NCBI GenBank assembly: GCA_049609065.1
Contig: JBMYYE010000077.1
Location: 1 to 11,698 of the forward strand
DNA from: JBMYYE01 sp049609065
Lineage (GTDB): Bacteria; Pseudomonadota; Alphaproteobacteria; Rhodobacterales; Rhodobacteraceae
Reading direction: 5' to 3'
DNA length: 11,698 bases
A model generated the notes under the pieces. It did no database searches, was not told where the DNA came from, and was given only the letters and a program-made list of their open reading frames with translations. Positions 1 through 6,433 of this stretch are shown here, one piece after another (within the stretch, counting starts at the first letter, position 1; each line of letters starts with the position of its first letter). The translations under genes and the position numbers were made by a program.

Positions 1-1045
1 TGGCTTTAACATGGGCACCTGTTGCGGGGGCGTTTTGTGTAAAACCTTGCGGGAATCGCGAAATGGAGGAGGCGCCGACACCAACTAAAGCCTCAGCAGG
101 ATCGGCGGTGTAACCTTGGAAGTTGCGACGCAATGTGCCGTTTTTCTGGCTGATGGCCATACTGTCGGTTGGTTTTGCGAAGTGATCAATTCCGATCACA
201 TCATACCCGTTATAGGTGAAAATCTCGGTCGCCGTGTCAAAGAGTTTCAGGCGCTCTTGCGGAGTTGGGAGCGCGTCTGACGGGATAAGCTGTTGGCGTT
301 TTGCCATCCACGGAACATGGGCATAGCCATAAAGCGCCACGCGGTCGGGGCTCAAGGAAATGAGTTGTTCAACGGATTCTGAAATGCGGCCAATCGTTTG
401 ATGGGGAAGCCCATAGAGGATGTCAGCGTTGAGGCTTTGAATGCCGTGGGCGCGAATCATATCCACCGCATCGCGGGTGATTTCATAGCTTTGCAGGCGG
501 CCAATGATTTGTTGAATTTCATCGTTAAAATCTTGGACACCAATTGAGGCGCGACTTAACCCTGCTTGGGCGAGCGCCGACATGCGGGTTTCATCGATTT
601 CATTAGGGTCGATTTCAACCGAAAATTCGCCGTCTTTTGCGAGAGGCAAGATGTCAAAAATTGCCCCTGCCAACTCGGACATCATGGGGCCGGTGAGGAG
701 GGTTGGTGTGCCGCCTCCCCAGTGTAAGCGACTAAGGGTAAGCCCCTCTGGAAGTGCGGATTTTAACTGTAAAAGCTCTTTCTTGAGCGTTTCAAGATAG
801 GCCGCAACAGGGGCATCCGATTTGGTGCCTTGGGTGCGACAGGCACAAAACCAGCACAAGCGGCGACAAAATGGCACATGCACATAGAGCGAAATTTCCG
901 ACCCTTCAGGAAGCGCCGAAATCCAGTTTCGATAGGCATCCGCCCCCACATCCGTAGAGAAGTGCGGCGCGGTCGGGTAGCTTGTATAGCGGGGGACACG
1001 CGCGTCGAAAAGTCCGTAGCGTGCAAGTTGCGTCGTCTCAGTCAT
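1..1045 (-). CDS. hemN: Oxygen-independent coproporphyrinogen III dehydrogenase, N-terminal 348 residues (runs off left edge)
   Basis: Radical-SAM enzyme that oxidatively decarboxylates coproporphyrinogen III to protoporphyrinogen IX without oxygen, in the cytoplasm. Reading from the ATG at 1045-1043, the frame stays open to the left edge; the family is about 450 residues, so roughly the last 100 are missing. Visible landmarks: RYTSYPTAPHF near residues 19-29, the CX3CX2C cluster motif at Cys60, Cys64 and Cys67 with the extra HemN Cys69, Tyr54 in LYVHVPFC, the SAM-binding GGGTP within LHWGGGTPT, SIGVQDFN, ILYGLPHQT and GIDHFAKP. This full set separates HemN from the related HemW, which lacks the fourth Cys. 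It diverges from fnrL across an FNR box centred 42 bp before its ATG. No Shine-Dalgarno sequence precedes the ATG. It fits the locus by providing haem under the low-oxygen conditions in which the cbb3 oxidase is made. Confidence 0.96.
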   Translation of the reverse strand, partial: MTETTQLARYGLFDARVPRYTSYPTAPHFSTDVGADAYRNWISALPEGSEISLYVHVPFCRRLCWFCACRTQGTKSDAPVAAYLETLKKELLQLKSALPEGLTLSRLHWGGGTPTLLTGPMMSELAGAIFDILPLAKDGEFSVEIDPNEIDETRMSALAQAGLSRASIGVQDFNDEIQQIIGRLQSYEITRDAVDMIRAHGIQSLNADILYGLPHQTIGRISESVEQLISLSPDRVALYGYAHVPWMAKRQQLIPSDALPTPQERLKLFDTATEIFTYNGYDVIGIDHFAKPTDSMAISQKNGTLRRNFQGYTADPAEALVGVGASSISRFPQGFTQNAPATGAHVKA

Positions 1046-1054
1046 TCGAATATG

Positions 1055-1060
1055 ACTATG
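1055..1060 (-). promoter_or_regulatory. Candidate -10 element of the hemN promoter
   Basis: On the minus strand these bases read CATAGT, 4 of 6 matches to TATAAT, with the centre 30 bp from the centre of the FNR box at 1081-1094. FNR class II promoters place the box at about -41.5, so the predicted transcription start falls on or within a few bases of the hemN ATG at 1045. The hexamer is weak and was found by spacing, not by an independent signal. Confidence 0.4.
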
Positions 1061-1080
1061 GAGGAGAGACGCGTTAGTCT

Positions 1081-1094
1081 TTGATCGAGATCAA
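1081..1094. promoter_or_regulatory. FNR/FnrL box between hemN and fnrL
   Basis: TTGATCGAGATCAA is a perfect match to the TTGAT-N4-ATCAA dyad bound by FNR-family dimers. For hemN it lies at the class II activator distance. For fnrL it lies only 8-20 bp before the likely start codons, downstream of where a promoter would be expected, so binding there should affect fnrL as a repressor or roadblock. The perfect half-sites and the divergent position make function very likely; the sign of the effect on fnrL is inferred. Confidence 0.9.
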
Positions 1095-1101
1095 TAAGAA
1101 A

Positions 1102-1851
1102 GTGAATGCCCCCGTGACCCCGACGATCAATATTCAAAACTGTTCTGATTGCCCAATTCGTCACCGTGCGGTTTGCGCGCGTTGTGAGGCGGATGAGCTG
1201 GAGCAGCTCGATGAGATTAAATATTATCGGAGCTTCGAAGCAGGGCAGACGGTGGTTTGGTCTGGCGATCAGATGGATTTTGTCGCCTCCGTTGTGACGG
1301 GCGTGGCGTCTTTGTCGCAAACTATGGAAGATGGCCGTACGCAGGTTGTGGGGCTTTTATTGCCGTCTGACTTTGTGGGGCGTCCAGGGCGCGATCAGGC
1401 CGCCTATGATGTAACGGCGACAACAGATTTGACGATGTGCTGTTTCCGCAAAAAACCGTTTGAAAAGATGATGTCAGAAACGCCACACGTGGCGCAGCGT
1501 TTGCTTGAAATGACACTCGATGAGCTGGATGCTGCGCGTGAATGGATGTTGCTTTTGGGCCGCAAAACCGCGCGTGAAAAAATCGCCAGTTTGATTTTGA
1601 TTATCACGCGGCGCGATGCGTCAATTGCCAATAGCAATTCTGGTGGTGATATCGTCTTTGATTTGCCGATGACACGGGATGCGATGGCGGATTACCTCGG
1701 CTTGACGCTCGAAACCGTGAGCCGCCAAATTTCCGCATTGAAGAGAGACGGCGTCATCACACTTGAGGGAAAACGCCGTGTTCATGTCCCTGATTTGCAC
1801 CGCCTAATTCATGAAGCAGGCGATGACACAGATGGTGGATTGGTGGCCTAA
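1102..1851 (+). CDS. fnrL: FnrL, oxygen-responsive FNR/CRP-family transcription regulator
   Basis: Cytoplasmic global regulator that holds an oxygen-labile [4Fe-4S] cluster; the intact cluster drives dimerisation and DNA binding. Counting from the GTG at 1102 (249 residues), the N-terminal cysteines are at 14, 17, 25 and 28, giving the CX2CX7C spacing of alphaproteobacterial FnrL/FnrN rather than CX2CX5C of E. coli Fnr; the distal ligand is Cys113 or Cys114 in MCCFRKKPF. A cyclic-nucleotide-type beta-barrel follows, then a long dimerisation helix (LLEMTLDELDAAREW) and a C-terminal helix-turn-helix with recognition residues E204-T-V-S207-R208, the ExxSR signature for TTGAT half-sites. These are exactly the boxes seen in this window. 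Start choice: the frame is open from a TTG at 1081, but that codon is the first base triplet of the FNR box. GTG 1102 (MNAPVTPTINIQNC) resembles other FnrL N-termini; GTG 1114 is also possible. Shine-Dalgarno support is weak for all. An intrinsic terminator overlaps its stop. Confidence 0.95.
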   Translation: MNAPVTPTINIQNCSDCPIRHRAVCARCEADELEQLDEIKYYRSFEAGQTVVWSGDQMDFVASVVTGVASLSQTMEDGRTQVVGLLLPSDFVGRPGRDQAAYDVTATTDLTMCCFRKKPFEKMMSETPHVAQRLLEMTLDELDAAREWMLLLGRKTAREKIASLILIITRRDASIANSNSGGDIVFDLPMTRDAMADYLGLTLETVSRQISALKRDGVITLEGKRRVHVPDLHRLIHEAGDDTDGGLVA

Positions 1852-1861
1852 GCCACCTTTT
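1842..1861 (+). terminator. Rho-independent terminator of fnrL
   Basis: A 6-bp perfect stem, GGTGGC (1842-1847) pairing with GCCACC (1852-1857), encloses the tetraloop CTAA and is followed by TTTT (1858-1861). The fnrL stop codon TAA (1849-1851) lies inside the loop. Read on the minus strand there is no T-run after the stem, so it serves fnrL and not usp. Confidence 0.75.
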
Positions 1862-1865
1862 CCGT

Positions 1866-2705
1866 CTAGTGGGCAAGTAAAATGCGTGTTGTTGCATTTT
1901 CCAGCATATAGCGTGTCGCACCACCCAAAATGGCTTCGCGGAACCGTGAATGCCCGTAGCCACCCATCACGACAAGGTCTGCGTCCATATCCGTGATATG
2001 GCGTTTAAGCACATCAGACACCCGCGGCAGCGTTTTCGCCAGCACCGAAATTTCGACTTTCACCCCGTGACGAACGAGCATCTCACTCAAAGCGCCACCT
2101 GGGTCAGACCGATTTGGGCTATGTTTGGGGGGATCGATGATCGCAACATTCACATGGCTTGCACGCTGTAGAAGAGGCATAGCCGCGCGAATAGCCGTGA
2201 GGGCTTCCGAGCTTTCGTTCCATGCAATCACAACACGGCCGACTTCGGGGCTGCTATCGATATTTGGTGGTGTGATCAAAACAGGGGCATGGGCGTCAAA
2301 CATGGCCGCCTCTGTTAAGGCTTCGAGTTCTTGCCCGGCTTTTTTGCCATAGGGTTGCGGTAAGATCACCAGATCTGCAAAACGGGCATGGGCCGAGACT
2401 ATGCCAGAGAGGGCCGTTAATTGCGTAGCCGCGCTTTCGAGGCGGAAACGAACGCCTGACGCTGTCAGCTGTGCTTCGGCCGTTTTTTCAAGGGCGCCGG
2501 CTTTGGCTTGGGTATGTTCGAGCGCTTCTTGGGCGACAATCGCGTTGATGCCACCATAGTAGTAGCCTGTTTGCGTGCGATCAACGCCAAGGCAGAAGAC
2601 ATCGAGATGGGCGTCGCTTTGGCGTGCCGTTTCAATAGCATAGGCCAAAGTGGTCGAGATATGGCTCTCGTCGACAATGAACGTGACGATGGATTTGTAA
2701 CTCAT
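1866..2705 (-). CDS. Universal stress protein, tandem UspA domains
   Basis: 279-residue cytoplasmic protein with two UspA-type alpha/beta domains. Domain 1 begins at MSYKSIVTFIVDE and ends near VLITPP; domain 2 begins near VGRVVIAWNES and ends ATTRILLAH. The second domain carries the ATP-binding signature G-x2-G-x9-G-x-(S/T): GGYGHSRFREAILGGAT near residues 251-267, preceded by ADLVVMG. Domain 1 lacks a clear copy (ADLVILPQPYG), so probably only the second binds nucleotide. The ATG at 2705 is preferred over a TTG 12 bases upstream because GGAG (2715-2712) sits 6 nt before it. It diverges from ccoN and converges on fnrL with 14 bp between stops. A UspA-like gene in this position (orf277, between fnrP and ccoN) is known in Paracoccus. 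An FNR box centred 31 bp from a TACTAT hexamer predicts low-oxygen induction. Its molecular role is not established. Confidence 0.92.
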   Translation of the reverse strand: MSYKSIVTFIVDESHISTTLAYAIETARQSDAHLDVFCLGVDRTQTGYYYGGINAIVAQEALEHTQAKAGALEKTAEAQLTASGVRFRLESAATQLTALSGIVSAHARFADLVILPQPYGKKAGQELEALTEAAMFDAHAPVLITPPNIDSSPEVGRVVIAWNESSEALTAIRAAMPLLQRASHVNVAIIDPPKHSPNRSDPGGALSEMLVRHGVKVEISVLAKTLPRVSDVLKRHITDMDADLVVMGGYGHSRFREAILGGATRYMLENATTRILLAH

Positions 2706-2742
2706 TTTTGGCTCCAATTAAGAATTTGTGATATCTTCACCA

Positions 2743-2748
2743 ATAGTA
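2743..2748 (-). promoter_or_regulatory. Candidate -10 element of the usp promoter
   Basis: The minus strand reads TACTAT (4 of 6 matches to TATAAT). Its centre is 31 bp from the centre of the FNR box at 2770-2783, which is class II spacing, giving a predicted start near 2735 and a leader of about 30 nt before the usp ATG. Confidence 0.5.
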
Positions 2749-2769
2749 AGAGAAAAAAGTGGTCGTGCT

Positions 2770-2783
2770 TTGATATCGATCAA
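2770..2783. promoter_or_regulatory. FNR/FnrL box, usp-proximal
   Basis: TTGATATCGATCAA is a perfect TTGAT-N4-ATCAA dyad. It is placed for class II activation of usp (about -41.5) and lies at about -72.5 relative to the predicted ccoN start. It is one of a pair with the box at 2801-2814, centre to centre 31 bp, close to three helical turns. Confidence 0.9.
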
Positions 2784-2800
2784 GCCGCAAGGTGCGTAGT

Positions 2801-2814
2801 TTGATATGGATCAA
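2801..2814. promoter_or_regulatory. FNR/FnrL box, ccoN-proximal
   Basis: TTGATATGGATCAA is a perfect TTGAT-N4-ATCAA dyad. Class II spacing to the right predicts a ccoN transcript start near 2849 and a leader of about 58 nt. Relative to usp it lies at about -72.5. FNR-family boxes upstream of ccoN/fixN are known in many alphaproteobacteria. Confidence 0.92.
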
Positions 2815-2836
2815 AGCACTTGTACTATGTGGGGGC

Positions 2837-2842
2837 CATACC
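2837..2842 (+). promoter_or_regulatory. Candidate -10 region of the ccoNOQP promoter
   Basis: CATACC lies about 32 bp from the centre of the FNR box at 2801-2814, the expected class II position, but matches TATAAT at only 3 of 6 bases. A better hexamer, TACTAT at 2823-2828, lies 18 bp from that box; if it were the -10, the proximal box would overlap the core promoter and would repress. The spacing argument favours CATACC. Confidence 0.35.
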
Positions 2843-2906
2843 CCCTACAGTGAAAAAGAACCCGCATGTGAATGAGTCGCGTGCGGATACACGAAGGGAC
2901 GCATGT

Positions 2907-4505
2907 ATGTGGGACTACATTAAACTTGTCGTGCTTGCCGTAGCAGCTGTTGGTTCAGCTTATGCAGCAAATAACGGTCTAGATTTAGCCTACCAAGTGC
3001 ACGCTATCATTTTCATGCTTGCGGCAGCGATCACGTTTATCGTGGTGCTCCGTGGTATGGGCAACGAAAAACCAGCAATGGATGGTTATTTCGACGATGT
3101 TGTGCGCTATGGTGTAATTGCAACCGCCTTTTGGGGTGTTGTCGGATTTCTTGTGGGGACGTTTATCGCGTTTCAGCTCGCTTTTCCGGTATTGAACTTT
3201 GAATGGGCACAAGGCTTTGCGAACTTTGGGCGCCTCCGTCCATTGCACACGTCAGCTGTGATTTTTGCTTTTGGCGGTAACGCTTTGATCGCAACATCAT
3301 TCTACGTGGTACAACGCACATCCGCTGCCAGCCTCTTTGGCGGTCGGGGCCTCGGTTGGTTCGTATTTTGGGGGTACAACCTCTTTATCGTGATTGCGGC
3401 AACAGGCTATTTGCTTGGGGCAACACAATCCAAAGAATACGCTGAGCCAGAATGGTACACCGATATTTGGCTAACCATTGTTTGGGTTGCTTATTTGATC
3501 GCGTTCCTTGGCACGATTATGAAACGTAAAGAGCCGCACATTTATGTTGCGAACTGGTTCTACCTTTCATTCATCGTCACCGTTGCAATGCTTCACCTCG
3601 TGAACAACTTGTCTGTTCCTGTTTCCATCTATGGTGTGAAATCTGTTCAGCTCTTCTCTGGTGTTCAAGATGCGATGACCCAGTGGTGGTATGGCCACAA
3701 TGCTGTGGGCTTCTTCTTGACGGCTGGTTTCTTGGGGATGATGTACTACTTCGTTCCAAAACAAGCAGAACGTCCAGTGTTCTCATATAAATTGTCAATC
3801 ATCCACTTTTGGGCATTGATCTTCCTTTATATCTGGGCTGGTCCTCACCACCTCCATTACACAGCGCTTCCTGATTGGGCAGGGACACTTGGTATGGTCT
3901 TCTCAATTATTCTTTGGATGCCGTCTTGGGGTGGTATGATCAACGGTCTTATGACGCTTTCGGGCGCTTGGGATAAGCTCCGTACAGATCCGATCATCCG
4001 TATGATGGTTATTTCCATCGGCTTTTACGGGATGTCCACATTTGAAGGTCCAATGATGTCTATTAAGGCCGTGAACTCTTTGTCTCACTATACTGACTGG
4101 ACAATTGGTCACGTGCACTCAGGTGCGCTTGGTTGGAATGGTATGATCACCTTTGGTGCGCTCTACTATCTCTTCCCTGTATTGTGGAAAAAGAAGGGTC
4201 TTTATAGCTCACGCCTTGTGAACTATCACTTCTGGCTCGCAACCATCGGCATCATTTTGTATGCGGCTTCTATGTGGGTCACAGGCATCATGGAAGGTCT
4301 GATGTGGCGCGAAGTTGACGCACAAGGTTTCCTCGTGAACTCTTTTGCTGACACGGTTGCTGCGAAGTTCCCAATGTATGTGGTTCGTGGTCTTGGTGGG
4401 GTTATGTTCCTCACTGGTGCTGTGATCATGTGTTACAACCTCTGGATGACTGTTGTCCGCGGCGAAGCGAAAGCTGAAGCCAAAGATACAGTTCCAGCAG
4501 AATAA
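2907..4505 (+). CDS. ccoN: cbb3-type cytochrome c oxidase subunit I (CcoN/FixN)
   Basis: Catalytic subunit of the high-affinity terminal oxidase: reduces O2 to water at the haem b3-CuB site in the inner membrane and pumps protons. The 532 residues include about 12 hydrophobic helices. Ligands visible: His114 in RPLHTSAV (low-spin haem b), His264 in YGHNAVGF (CuB), His314-His315 in GPHHLHYT (CuB), Tyr308 in FLYIWAGPHH (the tyrosine cross-linked to a CuB histidine in the C-family), and His402 and His404 in IGHVHSG (haem b3 and haem b). All are intact. The frame is open from a TTG at 2820, but ATG 2907 (MWDYIKLVV) is chosen because AAGGGA (2894-2899) sits 7 nt before it, the encoded N-terminus matches the family, and TTG 2820 lies upstream of the predicted transcript start. 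ccoO follows after 14 nt. Phe codon choice changes sharply near 3480 (see findings). Confidence 0.98.
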   Translation: MWDYIKLVVLAVAAVGSAYAANNGLDLAYQVHAIIFMLAAAITFIVVLRGMGNEKPAMDGYFDDVVRYGVIATAFWGVVGFLVGTFIAFQLAFPVLNFEWAQGFANFGRLRPLHTSAVIFAFGGNALIATSFYVVQRTSAASLFGGRGLGWFVFWGYNLFIVIAATGYLLGATQSKEYAEPEWYTDIWLTIVWVAYLIAFLGTIMKRKEPHIYVANWFYLSFIVTVAMLHLVNNLSVPVSIYGVKSVQLFSGVQDAMTQWWYGHNAVGFFLTAGFLGMMYYFVPKQAERPVFSYKLSIIHFWALIFLYIWAGPHHLHYTALPDWAGTLGMVFSIILWMPSWGGMINGLMTLSGAWDKLRTDPIIRMMVISIGFYGMSTFEGPMMSIKAVNSLSHYTDWTIGHVHSGALGWNGMITFGALYYLFPVLWKKKGLYSSRLVNYHFWLATIGIILYAASMWVTGIMEGLMWREVDAQGFLVNSFADTVAAKFPMYVVRGLGGVMFLTGAVIMCYNLWMTVVRGEAKAEAKDTVPAE

Positions 4506-4519
4506 GGAGGGTATCAATA

Positions 4520-5248
4520 ATGGCTATTCTTGATAAACATGCTGTCATTGAGAAAAACGCAACTCTTATGCTCGTCTTGAGCTTGTTCGTTGTGTCAATT
4601 GGTGGGATCGTTGAGATCGCACCGCTCTTCTGGCTGGAAAACACAATCGAAGATGTGGACGGCGTTCGTCCGTACACACCTCTCGAATTGGCGGGTCGCG
4701 ACGTTTATGTCCGCGAAGGCTGCTATGTGTGTCACTCACAAATGATCCGTCCAATGCGTGACGAAGTGGAACGTTATGGCCACTACTCCCTCGCTGCGGA
4801 ATCAAAATATGACCACCCATTTCAGTGGGGCTCCAAGCGTACAGGTCCTGACCTCGCACGTGTTGGTGGCCGCTACTCTGATGAGTGGCATGTTGATCAC
4901 TTGACGGATCCGCAATCTGTGGTGCCTGAATCTGTGATGCCAAAATATGGCTTCCTTTCGAACGCAATGATCGATGGGGAACGTGTTGGTGATCTGATGA
5001 AGACACATAGACTTGTTGGTGTACCTTACACAGACGACATGATCGCAAATGCGAAAGCTGATTTTGAAGCGCAAGCGGATCCTGATAGCGATTATGACGG
5101 TCTTCATGAGCGTTACTCAGAAAATGCAACTGTCAGCAATTTTGATGGCAAACCTGGCATTTCTGAAATGGACGCGATGGTGGCATATTTGCAAGTTCTG
5201 GGCACAATGGTTGATTTCTCAACCTTTACACCAGACGCAAGCCGGTAA
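4520..5248 (+). CDS. ccoO: cbb3-type cytochrome c oxidase subunit II, monohaem cytochrome c (CcoO/FixO)
   Basis: Membrane-anchored c-type cytochrome passing electrons from CcoP toward the haem b of CcoN. The 242 residues contain one N-terminal transmembrane helix (about 16-38), then a periplasmic domain with a single CXXCH at C68-Y-V-C71-H72 in REGCYVCHSQMIRPM, the usual CcoO environment. The likely distal haem ligand is Met140 in ESVMPKYGF. AAGGAGGG (4504-4511), overlapping the ccoN stop, lies 8 nt before the ATG, so its translation is probably coupled to ccoN. Length and ligands are normal. The long antisense frame over this gene is a shadow. Confidence 0.98.
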   Translation: MAILDKHAVIEKNATLMLVLSLFVVSIGGIVEIAPLFWLENTIEDVDGVRPYTPLELAGRDVYVREGCYVCHSQMIRPMRDEVERYGHYSLAAESKYDHPFQWGSKRTGPDLARVGGRYSDEWHVDHLTDPQSVVPESVMPKYGFLSNAMIDGERVGDLMKTHRLVGVPYTDDMIANAKADFEAQADPDSDYDGLHERYSENATVSNFDGKPGISEMDAMVAYLQVLGTMVDFSTFTPDASR

Positions 5249-5259
5249 GGAGACGACCG

Positions 5260-5457
5260 ATGGAAACTTATTCACTCCTGCGTGAATTTGCAGATAGCTG
5301 GATGCTGTTGTTCCTGTTTGTGTTCTTTATTGCTGTGATTTTCTGGGTGTTCCGCCCAGGAAATCGCACCAAATACCAAGACACGGCGGACATTCCATTT
5401 CGTCATGATGATAAACCCACCTCAGAAGGTGATAAGGTTAAGGAGAACCAGTCATGA
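5260..5457 (+). CDS. ccoQ: cbb3-type cytochrome c oxidase subunit IV (CcoQ/FixQ)
   Basis: Small single-helix subunit; in Rhodobacter and related bacteria CcoQ stabilises the oxidase and links it to redox signalling. The 65 residues comprise a short N-terminus (METYSLLREFADSW), one transmembrane helix about residues 14-32 (LLFLFVFFIAVIFWVF), and a charged cytoplasmic tail beginning RPGNR. AAGGAG (5247-5252) overlaps the ccoO stop and lies 7 nt before the ATG. It overlaps ccoP by 4 nt (ATGA), so translation is probably coupled. Length is typical for the family. Confidence 0.95.
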   Translation: METYSLLREFADSWMLLFLFVFFIAVIFWVFRPGNRTKYQDTADIPFRHDDKPTSEGDKVKENQS

Positions 5458-6323
5458 GCAAGAAAAAAGCGAATGACAATCAGGAAGTCGATACAACCGG
5501 CCATTCCTGGGACGGTATTGAAGAGTACAACAACCCGCTACCGCGTTGGTGGCTATGGACTTTCTATACCACAATCGTTTGGGGCATTTTGTATATGATT
5601 GCATATCCAGCTTGGCCCCTCATCAAAGGCGCGACGCCTGGTCTACTCGGTGCGTCTACGCGTGCGGATGTGGCTGCGGAAATTCAGCGCTTTGATGACG
5701 CCAATAAAGGCCTCGAAGAGCAGCTGGCAGCAGCTGACCTCACAACGCTTGCTTCAAACGAAGAGCTTAGCCATTTCGCGAAATCTGCGGGTGGTGCGGT
5801 GTTCCGCACATGGTGTGCGCAATGTCACGGTTCTGGTGCTGCTGGTGCAACAGGCTACCCAAACCTTTTGGATAATGATTGGCTCTGGGGTGGTGATATT
5901 GAAGCAATTCATGAAACTGTAACCCACGGTGTTCGCAACAATGACAGCGATGATGCGCGTTTCTCTGAAATGCCAGCATTCGGTCGTGATGAGCTTCTTG
6001 AAGCAGAAGAAATCAGTCAAGTTGTTGAATATGTGTTGTCGCTTTCAGGCGAAGATCATGATGCACCGCTCGCAACAGCTGGCGCAGTTGTGTTCGAAGA
6101 CAATTGTTCAAGCTGCCACGCCGAAGACGGCACAGGCGATCGTGACCAAGGCGCTCCAAATCTAACGGATGCGATTTGGCTTTATGGTGGGGACCGTGAC
6201 AGTGTCACTGAAACCGTTGTGAATGCACGTTATGGTGTGATGCCAGCATGGGCCAACCGTTTGTCCGAATCAGACATTCGCGCAGTTGCGGCTTATGTTC
6301 ACCAACTTGGTGGCGGCGAATAA
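5454..6323 (+). CDS. ccoP: cbb3-type cytochrome c oxidase subunit III, dihaem cytochrome c (CcoP/FixP)
   Basis: Dihaem c-type cytochrome that takes electrons from soluble or membrane cytochrome c and feeds CcoO. The 289 residues show a cytoplasmic N-terminus with the conserved HSWDGIEEYNNPLPRWW, one transmembrane helix about 32-52, then two periplasmic cytochrome c domains: C121-A-Q-C124-H125 with Met173 in FSEMPAFG as likely distal ligand, and C218-S-S-C221-H222 with Met263 in YGVMPAW. AAGGAG (5440-5445) lies 8 nt before the ATG inside the end of ccoQ. The charged, Glu/Ala-rich linker after the membrane helix (about residues 65-105) is usual for CcoP. The last gene before a structured intergenic region and terminator, so it closes the oxidase structural operon. 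Confidence 0.98.
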   Translation: MSKKKANDNQEVDTTGHSWDGIEEYNNPLPRWWLWTFYTTIVWGILYMIAYPAWPLIKGATPGLLGASTRADVAAEIQRFDDANKGLEEQLAAADLTTLASNEELSHFAKSAGGAVFRTWCAQCHGSGAAGATGYPNLLDNDWLWGGDIEAIHETVTHGVRNNDSDDARFSEMPAFGRDELLEAEEISQVVEYVLSLSGEDHDAPLATAGAVVFEDNCSSCHAEDGTGDRDQGAPNLTDAIWLYGGDRDSVTETVVNARYGVMPAWANRLSESDIRAVAAYVHQLGGGE

Positions 6324-6330
6324 AACATAA

Positions 6331-6358
6331 GGTTTCCGAGGGATGACCCTCGGGAATT
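6331..6358 (+). other. Hairpin immediately after ccoP
   Basis: CCGAGGG (6336-6342) pairs perfectly with CCCTCGG (6347-6353) around the loop ATGA, and five further pairs, two A-U and three G-U wobbles, extend the stem outward to 6331/6358. It begins 7 nt after the ccoP stop. No T-run follows, so it is not a terminator; a 3'-end protecting or processing hairpin for the ccoNOQP mRNA is the plausible role. Confidence 0.6.
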
Positions 6359-6359
6359 G

Positions 6360-6407
6360 GGCACCGACTTCCTATCCTGTTCGCGCGTTTCCTTGGGAGT
6401 TGGTGCC
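6360..6407 (+). other. Long hairpin with 22-nt loop between ccoP and ccoG
   Basis: The arms 6360-6372 (starting GGCACCGACT) and 6395-6407 (ending GTTGGTGCC) form a 13-bp uninterrupted stem with two G-U wobbles; the loop spans 6373-6394 and contains TCCT, CGCGCG and TTTCCTT. After the stem comes an AU-rich single strand (AAATTATTTG, 6408-6417), then the terminator. No known RNA family was recognised. This stem is too long to be ignored as chance, but its role is unknown. Confidence 0.6.
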
Positions 6408-6433
6408 AAATTATTTGACTGAGAGGTCAGCAG

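Noticed and set aside
2820..2906. N-terminal 29-residue extension of CcoN from a TTG start
   Set aside because: It begins 6 bp after the FNR box, upstream of the predicted transcript start, has no ribosome site and no family-like sequence; ATG 2907 has AAGGGA at good spacing.
4566..5129. 187-codon antisense frame across ccoO
   Set aside because: It is a shadow of the ccoO coding frame, rich in His, Ser and Arg, without family resemblance, ribosome site or promoter.
6415..6430. TTGACTGAGAGGTCAG as an FNR or other operator dyad before ccoG
   Set aside because: The TGAC/GTCA arms are only 4 bp and the spacing does not fit TTGAT-N4-ATCAA; it also lies upstream of the terminator.
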